The notes: generated from the sequence alone by a model not told the origin. 64,000 nt of DNA from Sphingosinicella sp041916975 (GCF_041916975.1 NZ_JAYRYK010000001.1:3162001-3226000), one strand, 5' to 3'; shown: positions 19,619 through 29,248, counted from the stretch's first letter. Numbers and translations are program-made.

Positions 19619-19653
19619 TGCACGCACCGGATAGTCGTTGCCGCCAGCGGATT
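19619..19653 (+). promoter_or_regulatory. XylS-like direct repeat before the monooxygenase gene
   Basis: Two half-sites with the XylS layout TGCA-N6-GGNTA: TGCA-N6-GGATA at 19619-19633 and TGCC-N6-GGATT at 19639-19653, 20 bases apart. The first is a perfect match to the consensus. Spacing of about two helical turns is standard for AraC/XylS boxes, and the only nearby regulator is of this family. It lies 63 bases before the monooxygenase start. Confidence 0.55.
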
Positions 19654-19715
19654 GTGGGCGGCTCCCATGTTTCTAGTCTTTCCGCATCGGCCAATTCGGG
19701 ATGTCGGGAGGGACT

Positions 19716-20948
19716 ATGGCGAGGATCGCGATCGTGGGCGCGGGGCAGGGCGGATTGCACCTTGCGATCGGGCTGCTGCACGGCGGCCACGAAGTGACGG
19801 TGCTGTCCAATCGCACGGGTCAGCAGATCGCGGACGGCACCGTCACGTCGAGCCAGTCGATGTACGGCATGGCGCTCGCGCTCGAACGCGAACTCGGCAT
19901 CGATTTCTGGGAGCACGGCAGCCCGCAGTACGGTGCGGCCTCCATGTGGATCGGCGATGGTGCGGGTAACCAGATGCTGCGCTGGGAAGGCGCGATGGAC
20001 GTGCCGGGCCAGTCGATCGACCAGCGCGTGAAGATGCCGCGCTGGATGGCGCATTTCGAGTCGCTGGGCGGCACGCTGCGCTACGAGGACGCCGACATCG
20101 AAACGCTGGAGGCGCTCACGCTGGAGCACGACCTCGTCGTCGTCGCGTCCGGCAAGGGGCCGATCGGACAGCTCTTCGCGCGCGATCCGTCGCGCTCGCC
20201 CTACACGCAGCCGATGCGCGTGCTCGCGCTTACCTACGTGAAGCCGATGCTGCCGCGCGAAGGCGGCCCGGCGATCAGCATCAACATCAATCCCGGCATC
20301 GGCGAGTTCGTAACCTTCCCGGGCCTGACGCTGAGCGGCGCGTGCGACATCTTCACGATCGAATGCGTGCCGGGCGGTCCGATGGATTGCTGGGACGATG
20401 TACGCACCCCCGCCGATCATCTGGCGGTGAGCGAGCATCTGCTGCGCACCTATTTCCCCAAGGAAGCGGAGCGCATCGACGGGAAGCTCGTACTCACCGA
20501 CGAAGGCGGCGTACTGCGCGGCCGGGTGACGCCCACGGTAAAACATCCGGTCGGCCGCCTGCCGAGCGGGCGCGTCGTGCTCGGCCTCGGCGATGTGCTC
20601 GTGCTCAATGATCCCATCACGGGGCAGGGATCGAACAACGCATCCAAAGGCGCGAAGATTTATCTCGATGCGATCAACGCCCATGCGGGGGTGTTCGATG
20701 ACGAATGGATGACGACTGTTTTCGAGCGTTATTGGGACTACGCACGCTGGGCGGTCGCCTACACCAACATGACGCTGGGGGCGCCGCCCGAGCACATGCT
20801 GCGCATTTTGAAGACCGCGGAATCCGATGCCGGTCTCGCGCACAAAATGGCGAACAGCTTCAACGATCCGAAATCGATCTCGCCCTGGTACTTCGATCCC
20901 GCGGCGGCAAACGATTTCCTCGCCGCGCGCGCCCGCGCCGCGGCCTGA
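19716..20948 (+). CDS. StyA-like FAD-dependent styrene/indole monooxygenase
   Basis: A 410-residue flavoprotein close in length and pattern to StyA (about 415). The Rossmann motif GAGQGG is at residues 8-13, followed by LAIGLLHGGHEVTVLSNR; the VVVASGKGPIG strand and the C-terminal GLGDVLVLNDPITGQGSNNASKGA FAD-binding motif are present. StyA enzymes epoxidise styrene or indole using reduced FAD from a separate reductase (here 17897-18388). The second ATG, at 19716, has a GGGAGGG site 5 bases away and is preferred over 19701. A TonB receptor follows. Substrate is not known. Confidence 0.87.
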   Translation: MARIAIVGAGQGGLHLAIGLLHGGHEVTVLSNRTGQQIADGTVTSSQSMYGMALALERELGIDFWEHGSPQYGAASMWIGDGAGNQMLRWEGAMDVPGQSIDQRVKMPRWMAHFESLGGTLRYEDADIETLEALTLEHDLVVVASGKGPIGQLFARDPSRSPYTQPMRVLALTYVKPMLPREGGPAISININPGIGEFVTFPGLTLSGACDIFTIECVPGGPMDCWDDVRTPADHLAVSEHLLRTYFPKEAERIDGKLVLTDEGGVLRGRVTPTVKHPVGRLPSGRVVLGLGDVLVLNDPITGQGSNNASKGAKIYLDAINAHAGVFDDEWMTTVFERYWDYARWAVAYTNMTLGAPPEHMLRILKTAESDAGLAHKMANSFNDPKSISPWYFDPAAANDFLAARARAAA

Positions 20949-20999
20949 ACTTCATTCGAAAAAACAAGAAACAAATATCAACACCAGAGGGGGTGACCT

Positions 21000-23348
21000 A
21001 TGATGAAATCGCGATATCCGCTTGCCTGTTTCCTGCTTGCCACCACAGCAGTCATCGAACCCGCGCTCGCGCAGGATGCGCCCGATACGGCGAGCGACTC
21101 CGCACTCGGCGAAGCCATTGTCGTCACAGCGCGCAAACGCGAGGAATCGCTTCAGGAAACGCCGATCTCGATCACCGCGTTCAGCGGACGCGGCCTTGAA
21201 GCGCGCGGCATCCAGACGACCGAGGGCATTGCCCAGATCACGCCCAACCTGACGCTGCAGAACAACCCGGCGTTCAGCGGCGCGAGCAACAGCGCGACGA
21301 TCTATATTCGCGGCGTCGGCCAGCAGGATTTCGTGCCTACGGTCGAGCCCGGCGTCGGGGTCTATGTCGACGGCGTGTATGTTGCGCGCTCGATCGGATC
21401 GATTCTCGATCTCGTCGATTTCGAACGCATCGAAGTGCTGCGCGGGCCGCAGGGCACGTTGTTCGGACGCAACACGATCGGCGGCGCGATCTCGGTGACG
21501 ACCAAGGCACCAGGGCAGGAATTCGAGGCGTCTGGATCGGCGACCTACGGCACCGATGATCTCTTCGTGCTGAAGGGCTCGCTCAACCTGCCGCTCGGCC
21601 CGCGCGCAGCGCTGCGCGCATCGGTCGGCTGGTTCAATCAGGACGGCTACGTGACGCGGACGTTCGACGGCAAGAAGCTCGGCGATTCCGATCGCCTCGC
21701 CGGACGCGTCGCGCTACGCCTCGAACCCGTCGACGGCTGGACCGCCGACCTTGCCTTCGACGGCACCACGGCGCGCGAGAACGGTCCGGCGATCAGCCTC
21801 ATCGGCATCAACTACGGCCGCACCATCGACCCCGCCACACCACCGTTCGCCGACATCAGCAACATCATCGCGAACGTGATGAGCGGCGGTGGCATGGTGC
21901 CCTGCGCGACCGCCGCCGCACCGATCAACCTTGCCGTCGCGGGATGCTACGACAACCGCTACGTGCTCGGCCCCGATACCAATGCGGGGACGGCACCGTC
22001 CTATTCGCGTTCCGACGTGTGGGGTCTCAGCCTCACCAACAGCTTCGAACTTTCTGATAGCCTCGATCTCAAGTCGATCACCGCATACCGCCACCTCAGC
22101 GGCAGCTTCGCGCGCGACGGCGATGGCTCGCCCGCCGTGATCGCGCAGTTCTACGACCGGCTGAAGCAGAAGCAGTTCAGCCAGGAAATCCAGTTGCTCG
22201 GCAAGAACTTCGACGAGCGGCTGAACTGGATTCTCGGCGCCTATTATTTCAAGGAAAGCGGCATCAACACCAACCGGCTGCTGTTCACGATCTCCGAGTT
22301 CCAGTCGGGCGGTGATTTCAAGAACGAAAGCCTTGCCTTCTTCGGGCAAGGCACGCTGAAGATCGGCGAGCGCTTCAGCCTCACGGCGGGCCTGCGCTAC
22401 ACCGAGGACGAGAAATCCTTCCACCCCGACCAGTTCATCATCGAAAACCGCGCCGCGTTCCTCGGGGCGCCGTTCGACAGCCCGATCTTCGCGGAAGGCA
22501 CGCGCGTGCTCCCTGACGTGAACGCCAAGGTGAAGTTCAGCGAGATCACGCCGATGGTGAACCTGTCGTATGACGTGGCGGACGGGCTAATGACCTATGC
22601 GACGTGGTCGCGGGGCTTCAAGTCGGGCGGCTTCAGCCAGCGCGTGTTCCCGCCGATCATCCCGGGCGTGACGACGCCGATCACCGATCCCGTCGCGGCG
22701 ATCCCATCCTTCTCGCCGGAGAAGGTCGATGCCTACGAACTCGGTGTGAAGTTCCAGACGCCGGACCGCGCGCTGACGCTCAATGCCTCGGCGTTCTACA
22801 CCGATTACAAGGACATGCAGGTGCAGGTATTCACCAGCGTGGCGCCGGTGTTCCAGAACGCGGCGAGCGCATCGATCAAGGGCTTCGAGCTTGAAATGCA
22901 GGCACGGCCGCTCGCCGGGCTGACCATTGAGGGCACGGCGGGCCTCACCGACGCCTCTTATGACAGCATCGACGAGACGACGACGTTCATCGATCCCGAG
23001 AACGCCTTCGAGCGTGTCTCCAAGTGGACGCTGTCGGCGGCGCTCACCTACGAGCACGAACTGGCGGGCGGATCGACGCTGCGGCCGCGTGTCGATTGGT
23101 CGTGGCGCAGCCGCTTCTACAACAACACGTTCAACACGCCGGAGATTGCCCAGAGCGGCTATCATCTCGTGAACGCCAGCCTCGGCTGGACGTCGGCGGA
23201 CGAGCGCTTCGGCCTGCAGGCAGGCGTGAAGAACATCGCCGACAAGCGCTACCTTGTCTCGGGCATCACCGTCGACGCAATCCAGGCGTTCGAAGGCGTC
23301 TACAACCGGGGCCGCGAGTGGTCGCTGACCGCGAGCGTCCGCTACTGA
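21000..23348 (+). CDS. TonB-dependent outer-membrane receptor
   Basis: A 782-residue TonB receptor. Residues 1-25 are a signal peptide ending ALAQ; the TonB box EAIVVTAR follows near residue 38, then the plug domain with PNLTLQN and the VLRGPQGTLFGRNTIGGAISV segment, and a beta-barrel ending ASVRY. Two ATG codons (21000, 21003) follow a GAGGGGG site. It starts 51 bases after the monooxygenase stop, so it is likely part of the same unit and imports the substrate or a ligand for it. The terminal residue is Tyr rather than Phe or Trp. Confidence 0.93.
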   Translation: MMKSRYPLACFLLATTAVIEPALAQDAPDTASDSALGEAIVVTARKREESLQETPISITAFSGRGLEARGIQTTEGIAQITPNLTLQNNPAFSGASNSATIYIRGVGQQDFVPTVEPGVGVYVDGVYVARSIGSILDLVDFERIEVLRGPQGTLFGRNTIGGAISVTTKAPGQEFEASGSATYGTDDLFVLKGSLNLPLGPRAALRASVGWFNQDGYVTRTFDGKKLGDSDRLAGRVALRLEPVDGWTADLAFDGTTARENGPAISLIGINYGRTIDPATPPFADISNIIANVMSGGGMVPCATAAAPINLAVAGCYDNRYVLGPDTNAGTAPSYSRSDVWGLSLTNSFELSDSLDLKSITAYRHLSGSFARDGDGSPAVIAQFYDRLKQKQFSQEIQLLGKNFDERLNWILGAYYFKESGINTNRLLFTISEFQSGGDFKNESLAFFGQGTLKIGERFSLTAGLRYTEDEKSFHPDQFIIENRAAFLGAPFDSPIFAEGTRVLPDVNAKVKFSEITPMVNLSYDVADGLMTYATWSRGFKSGGFSQRVFPPIIPGVTTPITDPVAAIPSFSPEKVDAYELGVKFQTPDRALTLNASAFYTDYKDMQVQVFTSVAPVFQNAASASIKGFELEMQARPLAGLTIEGTAGLTDASYDSIDETTTFIDPENAFERVSKWTLSAALTYEHELAGGSTLRPRVDWSWRSRFYNNTFNTPEIAQSGYHLVNASLGWTSADERFGLQAGVKNIADKRYLVSGITVDAIQAFEGVYNRGREWSLTASVRY

Positions 23349-23373
23349 TCACTAAAAATGAGAACCGCGCTTT

Positions 23374-23401
23374 GCCTTGGCCCCCCGTTCGGGGCTAAGG
23401 C
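23374..23401 (+). terminator. Hairpin after the first TonB receptor gene
   Basis: GCCTTGGCCCC and GGGGCTAAGGC (23374-23384 and 23391-23401) form an 11-base stem with a single mismatch and a 6-base loop, 26 bases after the receptor stop. It lacks a T-run but is placed as a terminator before the acyl-CoA synthetase. Confidence 0.5.
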
Positions 23402-23434
23402 CAGCGGGCGTATGGGCATTACTAGGGACAGGGC

Positions 23435-24943
23435 ATGTCTGAGAATCTGGTCGCGATCTTCCTTGGCCGGCAGGCGGCGTTCGGCGCGAAGCCCGCGATC
23501 GTCTGGCGTGATGCGCCGCTGATCGATTTCGCGGGACTGCCCACGATGGTCGGGCGATACCGCGCGGCGCTTGCCGCGCTTGGCGTGAAGCGCGGCGATC
23601 GGGTGATGGTGAAGACCGAGAATTCGCCATCGTTCGTCTACACCTATCTTGCCGTGCTCGCGTCGGGCGCGATCTTCGTACCGATGAACGCGGCGTACAC
23701 CGCCGCCGAGGTGGCGCTGCTGATCGAGGACGCGGAGCCTGCGCTCCTCGTCCACGCCGCCGCGACCCCGGTGCCCGGCGAGGACGCGGCGCCGGTGAAG
23801 CGCGTGACGCTGGAACCCGACGGGTCGGGGTCGCTGCCCGACCTCGCGCTGTCGCTGGCGCCGGACCTCTCGATCGAGCCGGTTGCGTCCAGCGATCTCG
23901 CCGCGATCCTGTTCACCTCGGGCACCACGGGGCGGCCGAAGGGCGCGATGCTGAGCCACGGCAATCTTTCGAGCAACGTCGCTGCGCTGCACGAGGCGTG
24001 GCAGTTCTCGTCCGACGATTCGATCCTGCACGCGTTGCCGCTGTTCCACGCGCACGGGCTGTTCGTGGCGCTGCACCTTGCGCTCTATAACGCCGCGACA
24101 TTGGTGATGCTGCCCAAGTTCAACGCCGCCGACGTGCTCGCGCGGCTGGGGCAGGTGAGCGTGTTCATGGGCGTGCCGACCTTCTACGCGCGCCTGCTCG
24201 CAGAGCCCGCATTCGGCCGCGATGCCTGCGGCACGATCCGCCTGTTCGTCAGCGGTTCTGCGCCGCTGCTGCCGTCCGTGTTCGAAGCGTTCGAAGCGCG
24301 CACGGGCCACCGCATCCTCGAACGCTACGGCATGACCGAGGCGCTGATGATCACCTCCAACGCCTATGCGCAGGCGGGGCGTATCGCGGGCACCGTCGGC
24401 TATCCGCTGCCGGGTGTGTCGCTGAACGTTGTCGATGCGGACAGGAAGCCGCTCCCGGCGGGCGAGGTCGGCGAGATCGAGATCAAGGGGCCGAACCTCT
24501 GCGCGGGTTACTGGCGCCGCCCCGAGGCGACTGCGGAGAGCTTCTATGCGGACGGTTTCTTCCGCACCGGCGACACCGGGCGCAAGGACGCGGACGGGCG
24601 CGTGACCATCGTCGGGCGCTCGAAGGACCTTATCATCTCTGGCGGGTTCAACGTCTACCCGGCCGAGGTCGAGATCCTGCTCGCCGAAGTGGCGGGCGTC
24701 GTCGATGTCGCCGTGTTCGGCGTGCCGCACCCCGATTTCGGCGAGGCGGTGGTCGCGGCGGTAACGGTCGATGGACCGGACTTCGATGTCGCCGCGCTGG
24801 AAGCGGCGGCCACCGCGAACCTCGCGCGCTTCAAGCAGCCGAAGGCGATCCACGTGCTTGCCGAACTGCCGCGCAACGCCATGGGCAAGGTCGTGAAGAC
24901 CGAACTGCGCCAACGCTACGCGGACAGCTTCACCGCTCAGTAG
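23435..24943 (+). CDS. AMP-forming acyl-CoA synthetase, malonyl-CoA synthetase-like
   Basis: A 502-residue ANL-superfamily ligase. The P-loop LFTSGTTGRPKGAMLSHGNL lies near residues 160-180, LPLFHAHGLFVALHLAL and FMGVPTFYARLL resemble MatB, RYGMTEA is the adenylation motif near 300, and the C-terminal part has GRSKDLIISGGFNVYPAEVE and the catalytic lysine in NAMGKVVK. MatB enzymes activate malonate or methylmalonate; the close FHAHG/MGVPTFY resemblance supports a short dicarboxylate substrate, but other acids are possible. Its 3' end overlaps the convergent racemase-like gene by 7 bases. Confidence 0.85.
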   Translation: MSENLVAIFLGRQAAFGAKPAIVWRDAPLIDFAGLPTMVGRYRAALAALGVKRGDRVMVKTENSPSFVYTYLAVLASGAIFVPMNAAYTAAEVALLIEDAEPALLVHAAATPVPGEDAAPVKRVTLEPDGSGSLPDLALSLAPDLSIEPVASSDLAAILFTSGTTGRPKGAMLSHGNLSSNVAALHEAWQFSSDDSILHALPLFHAHGLFVALHLALYNAATLVMLPKFNAADVLARLGQVSVFMGVPTFYARLLAEPAFGRDACGTIRLFVSGSAPLLPSVFEAFEARTGHRILERYGMTEALMITSNAYAQAGRIAGTVGYPLPGVSLNVVDADRKPLPAGEVGEIEIKGPNLCAGYWRRPEATAESFYADGFFRTGDTGRKDADGRVTIVGRSKDLIISGGFNVYPAEVEILLAEVAGVVDVAVFGVPHPDFGEAVVAAVTVDGPDFDVAALEAAATANLARFKQPKAIHVLAELPRNAMGKVVKTELRQRYADSFTAQ

Positions 24944-25692
24944 ACAGAGGGCACGCCCGACAGCACGTCGTCGGCCGGGTTTTCCGGCGGCATGTACGTG
25001 CGCTTGCTGTGGCTGAGGCCGAGATCGAGCAGCATCTCGCACTGCTTGTAGGCGACGAGGCCCGGATTGAGCACGGGCACCTCCAGCCGTTCGCTGAGGT
25101 AGCGGTGCGACTGGTGCATCGTCGTGGAGCCGAGCACGATCACGTCGGCGCCGTCCTCATCGATGGCCTTGCGGCATTCGGCTTCGAGCAGGGCGAACAC
25201 CGAGTCCTCCTTGCCGGAGAGAAGCTCCTGCGTATCCGGGCGGATGCCGATGTCGCGCACCGAGGCGAGGCGGTCACCGAGCCCGGTTTCAAGGGCGAGC
25301 TTGTCGTAAATCCAGCGCCAGCGCGGCCACATGGTGACGACCGAGAAGCGCTTGCCGAGATCGGCGGCGAGATGGAACGACGCGCGGCCCGGACCCGTGA
25401 CCGGGATGCTGAGCCGCGAGCGCAGCGCCGCGAGGCCGGAATCGCTCATGCTGTTGAGGCAGATCGCGGCATAGCCTTCCTGTTCGGCGCGGATACCCGC
25501 TTCAAGGCAGAAGGCGTCGGCGAGCGTCGCTTCGAACTGCGAATCGAGGCAGGTGGTGCCGGCGCGGATGCCGGTGAAATCGACGGCGATCCCCGGCCGC
25601 ACGAGGCCCGGCGGCATCTGCGCGGCGAAGCCCGCGACGGCCTCCGGCGGCAGCGGAACGGGCACGATGATCTTGATGCGGATGTCCGTCAC
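24937..25692 (-). CDS. Asp/Glu/hydantoin racemase-superfamily protein with one Cys replaced
   Basis: A 251-residue protein of the Asp/Glu-racemase fold. The first catalytic region is AICLNSMSDSGL, keeping one Cys. The second, normally LGCTxM, is LGSTTM, with Ser in place of Cys. Relatives are hydantoin racemases and arylmalonate decarboxylase-like enzymes; loss of one Cys of the pair is known to turn the racemase mechanism into decarboxylase or isomerase chemistry, so the reaction is uncertain. It lies between the acyl-CoA synthetase and an IclR gene on the same strand, consistent with a small catabolic unit. Confidence 0.75.
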   Translation of the reverse strand: MTDIRIKIIVPVPLPPEAVAGFAAQMPPGLVRPGIAVDFTGIRAGTTCLDSQFEATLADAFCLEAGIRAEQEGYAAICLNSMSDSGLAALRSRLSIPVTGPGRASFHLAADLGKRFSVVTMWPRWRWIYDKLALETGLGDRLASVRDIGIRPDTQELLSGKEDSVFALLEAECRKAIDEDGADVIVLGSTTMHQSHRYLSERLEVPVLNPGLVAYKQCEMLLDLGLSHSKRTYMPPENPADDVLSGVPSVY

Positions 25693-25714
25693 GCGGCGGT
25701 TCCTTCTTTAGGCT

Positions 25715-26506
25715 TCAGTGCGCGCGGGGCGCGGTGGACGCGGCAGGATAGAGCTTGAGGCTGATCTCGCGCGCGTGCTCGGCGAGCGCCCGCGCGATGT
25801 CCGGAAGGTCCGCAGGCGCGAACACTGAGGCGGGCGCGGAGGTCGAAAGCGCGGCGACCACCTTGCCGTTCCGCCCCGTGATCGGCACGGCGACGCAGCG
25901 CAGGTCATCGAAAATCTCGCAGTCGTCGATCGCATAGCCCTGGCGCCGGACCTGTTCGAGTTCGCGTGCGAGCTGCGCCGCCTCCGTGATCGTGTTGACG
26001 GTGAGCGGCACGAACGGACCTTCCGCGATATAGGCGCTGCGCTCCGGGCACGGCAGCGCCGAGAGCAGCACCTTGCCGAGGCCCGAGCAATAGGCTTCGA
26101 GCTGGCTGCCGATCTGCGTCGGCATCCGATGCGACTTGCGCGCCATCTTGGCGATGTAAGTGACCATATAGTCGTCGTCGAGCATACCGACGTGCGCGGT
26201 GTGCCCCAGCGTCTGGATGATCCGGCGCAGCGCGGGCTCTGCGGCAGCGGCGAGGAGCTTGTCGGGTGCCGCCGTTCGCGCGAGATCGACGAGGCCCATC
26301 CCGATCCGGTATTCGCCGGGCGCGGTGTGTACGATCACGCCCAGCGTTTCGAGCGTCGCGAGCAGGCGGTGCGCCGTCGCCACCGAAAGCCCGCACTCCG
26401 CCGCCATCGACGGCAGGCTCTGGCAGCCGCCGTTCAGCGCCAGCTGCGATAGCAACGAGAATGCCCTGTCCACAGACTGAATCCGGGGTGTTGCCACTGC
26501 TCCCAT
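25715..26506 (-). CDS. IclR-family transcriptional regulator
   Basis: A 263-residue IclR protein. The N-terminal winged helix (about residues 10-70) contains SLPSMAAECGLSVATAHRLLATLETLG; the C-terminal GAF-like effector domain contains GKVLLSALP and the DCEIFDDLRCVAVPI segment with the typical conserved Cys. The ATG at 26506 directly abuts a GGGAGGG site; a GTG three codons later has better spacing and may be the true start. It is divergent from the second TonB receptor and precedes the racemase-like gene on the same strand, so it may control both. Confidence 0.88.
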   Translation of the reverse strand: MGAVATPRIQSVDRAFSLLSQLALNGGCQSLPSMAAECGLSVATAHRLLATLETLGVIVHTAPGEYRIGMGLVDLARTAAPDKLLAAAAEPALRRIIQTLGHTAHVGMLDDDYMVTYIAKMARKSHRMPTQIGSQLEAYCSGLGKVLLSALPCPERSAYIAEGPFVPLTVNTITEAAQLARELEQVRRQGYAIDDCEIFDDLRCVAVPITGRNGKVVAALSTSAPASVFAPADLPDIARALAEHAREISLKLYPAASTAPRAH

Positions 26507-26844
26507 CCCTCCCTTGCCTCATCGCGAAGTGCGACTCGCACCGCTCTGCGAATCCACCGCGAATCCCGTCCCACCGTTTTTTGAAGATTTAAGCGAAAAT
26601 ATATCGAATATCGATTGAACTTCGATGTAACGTAAATCCGGACTTTGCGAACCGGCGGTTTTCCGCGTATCTCAGATAATGAGAGCCAGGCCGTCAGGCG
26701 CTTTGACAGCCTGCCCGACCCCGCACATCCTCATCATCAGGACCGAACCTGCCGATAAAACGGGCGGTCGGGACAGGGAGCGGCCGGTGGAGATTGGAAG
26801 GTCTCGGCATCGGTACATGTGGTGGGATTCAAGAGGGGGACGGA
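26507..26844. promoter_or_regulatory. Divergent promoter region between IclR and the second TonB receptor
   Basis: This 338-base gene-free stretch is AT-rich around 26580-26640. It contains ATCGA-ATA-TCGAT at 26603-26615, a perfect short dyad that could bind the neighbouring IclR. No gene, RNA or repeat was recognised otherwise. The operator is a weak call based on symmetry and position. Confidence 0.35.
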
Positions 26845-29241
26845 ATGAAAAGCATGTCGATGTTTCGGGCCGGTGTTGCGTTTGCGGCACTCGCCCTGCC
26901 GCTCGGTGCCGCCGCCGCGCAGGATGCGCAGCCGGAAGCGCCGGAAACCTTCGGTGAGATCGTGGTGACCGCACAGCGCCGTGCGCAGTCGCTTCAGGAT
27001 GTCGGCATCTCGGTCGCCGCCTTTGCCGGCGAGGAGCTGAAATCGCTCGGCGTCGAGTCGAGCCTCGAGATCGCCCGGCTCACGCCCGGCGTGCACATCT
27101 CGGGCAACGTAGGCGGCCAGAACAGCCAGTTCACGATCCGCGGTGTCACGCAGAACGACTTCAACGACGCCATCGAAGCGCCGGTCGCCGTCTATGTCGA
27201 TGACGGTTATATCCCCAACCTGCAGGGCCAGACCTTCGGCCTGTTCGACCTCGAACGCGTCGAGGTTCTGAAAGGCCCGCAGGGCACGCTCTTCGGGCGC
27301 AACGCCACCGGCGGCCTCGTGCACTATGTAATCAAGAAGCCCTCGGACACGCTCGAAGGTTCGATCGACGGCACCTACGGACGCTTCAATCAGGTGCGCA
27401 TCGAGGCCGGGATCGGCGGGCCGCTTTCCGAAACGGTAAGTGCGCGCGTGTCGGTGTTCTACAACCGCCACGACGAGATCTGGAAAAACATCTATCCGTC
27501 GGGCGCCGCCGCAGGCGCACCGCTCAACCTCGGTCAGGAAGTCTCGCCCTGCTGCGAGGACGAGTGGAACGACGACACGCTCGCGGGGCGCGCCCAGCTT
27601 CAATTCAAGAGCGACCGCCTGACCGTCCGCCTCGTCGGCGCGGCCGCCCGCCAGCACCTCTCGACCGGGCCTTACACGCAGGCTGCGACGGTGCCGGTGG
27701 TCGACTCTCTCGGCCGCGTCGTCAATGCGATCTACGCGGGGCCGAACGAAACCCGCGTCGGCATCGATCACAACGGCAATAATTACACGGCGTTCCCCGG
27801 TGCGCCGGCAACCCGCCTTCCGGGTGCGGACTGGTTCGGCTTCATCGCCCCCGATCCTTCGAAGCGCCTGGTTTCCAAGGACTTCGCGCAGTCCGATCTC
27901 AACCGCACCGAAAGCTGGAACGGCGCACTGCACCTCGATTATGAATTCGACGGCGCGACGCTCGTTTCGATCAGCGATTACAAGAAGTTCACCAAGAACT
28001 TCAGCATGGACGTCGAAGCCTCGCCGCTCAGCCTCGTCGAATACGGCACCAAGGCGAACACGCGCAGCTTCACGCAGGAAATCCGCCTGACCGGCAGCAG
28101 CGACACGCTCGACTGGACGGTGGGCGCCTATTACCTCGATATCGATGCGAAATCCTCGAACGGCTTCCTCGCGCCCGCTTACTCGATCTATTCGAGCCTG
28201 CTCGGCGCAACGACGACCGGCATCGATCTCGTCAACACGTTCCGCCTGAAGACGCAGTCCGGATCGATCTTCGGTCAGGTGGAATACAAGTTCGCGCCGC
28301 AGTGGACGTTCATCGTCGGCGGCCGACTGATCCGCGAGCACCAGGAATACGAATTCGCCTCGAACGGCATCGTCGACGAAGATCCATACCGGATCGACAC
28401 GGGCACGATCCTGTTCCCGCTGCAGCCCTCGTTCGCCGACAAGCGCACCAAGACATTGTGGGCGGGCAAGGCGCAGATCGAGTTCCGTCCGAACGACGAT
28501 CTGCTGCTCTACGCGGGCATCAACCGTGGCGTGAAGGGCGGCAGCTACAACGCCAAGCTGCCCGACGGCACGCCGCCGCTCGACCCCAGCGATATCCCGT
28601 ACAAGCCCGAAGTGCTGCTGTCGTACGAAGGCGGCTTCAAGTCGACGCTGATGGATGGGCGCGCGACGTTCAACGGTTCGGTCTATTACTACGACTATTC
28701 GAACTACCAGGCGTTCACCTTCTCGAACGTCTCGGGCTTCGTGCAGAACCGCGACGGGCGCACCTACGGCGCCGAGGCGGACGTTGCACTGCGGCCCACG
28801 CCCGGTCTCGAGATCGGCCTTGCCGCATCGGTGTTCAACGCGCGGGTGAAGAACGTGCAGATCGCGCCGGGCGTGTTCGAAACCGTGCGGCCGACATTCG
28901 CGCCGCAGACCCAGCTTTCGGGCCGGATCAGCTATGAGCTGCCCACCGACGTGTTCGGCGGCGCGCTCACCATCGGTGTCGACGGCAATTATTCGTCGAG
29001 CTTCTACCACAACATCCGCAACTTCGATGCGAACAAGATCAATGGCTATGCACTGTTCAACGCCCGGGTCAGCTGGACGGATGCAAGCGAGGCGTATCGC
29101 ATCTCGGCGTTCGTGAACAACTTCACCAACAAGACATACAAAACGGTGGGTTACGATCTCTCGACGCTCTGCGGCTGCACCGAGGAGTCCTATGGACGCC
29201 CGCGCTGGTGGGGGCTGAGCATGGGTTACAGCTTCCGCTGA
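26845..29241 (+). CDS. TonB-dependent outer-membrane receptor
   Basis: A 798-residue TonB receptor starting at the ATG 26845, after a GAGGGGGACGGA site; the frame continues upstream to 26794 without a good start. The signal peptide ends near AAAAQ (about residue 25). The TonB box EIVVTAQRR, plug motif RVEVLKGPQGTLFGRNATGG, and a barrel ending in the aromatic-poor GYSFR are present. The barrel contains paired cysteines in CCEDE and CGC, unusual for these receptors. It leads into the aromatic-degradation run and probably imports its substrate. Confidence 0.93.
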   Translation: MKSMSMFRAGVAFAALALPLGAAAAQDAQPEAPETFGEIVVTAQRRAQSLQDVGISVAAFAGEELKSLGVESSLEIARLTPGVHISGNVGGQNSQFTIRGVTQNDFNDAIEAPVAVYVDDGYIPNLQGQTFGLFDLERVEVLKGPQGTLFGRNATGGLVHYVIKKPSDTLEGSIDGTYGRFNQVRIEAGIGGPLSETVSARVSVFYNRHDEIWKNIYPSGAAAGAPLNLGQEVSPCCEDEWNDDTLAGRAQLQFKSDRLTVRLVGAAARQHLSTGPYTQAATVPVVDSLGRVVNAIYAGPNETRVGIDHNGNNYTAFPGAPATRLPGADWFGFIAPDPSKRLVSKDFAQSDLNRTESWNGALHLDYEFDGATLVSISDYKKFTKNFSMDVEASPLSLVEYGTKANTRSFTQEIRLTGSSDTLDWTVGAYYLDIDAKSSNGFLAPAYSIYSSLLGATTTGIDLVNTFRLKTQSGSIFGQVEYKFAPQWTFIVGGRLIREHQEYEFASNGIVDEDPYRIDTGTILFPLQPSFADKRTKTLWAGKAQIEFRPNDDLLLYAGINRGVKGGSYNAKLPDGTPPLDPSDIPYKPEVLLSYEGGFKSTLMDGRATFNGSVYYYDYSNYQAFTFSNVSGFVQNRDGRTYGAEADVALRPTPGLEIGLAASVFNARVKNVQIAPGVFETVRPTFAPQTQLSGRISYELPTDVFGGALTIGVDGNYSSSFYHNIRNFDANKINGYALFNARVSWTDASEAYRISAFVNNFTNKTYKTVGYDLSTLCGCTEESYGRPRWWGLSMGYSFR

Positions 29242-29248
29242 GGTCCGG

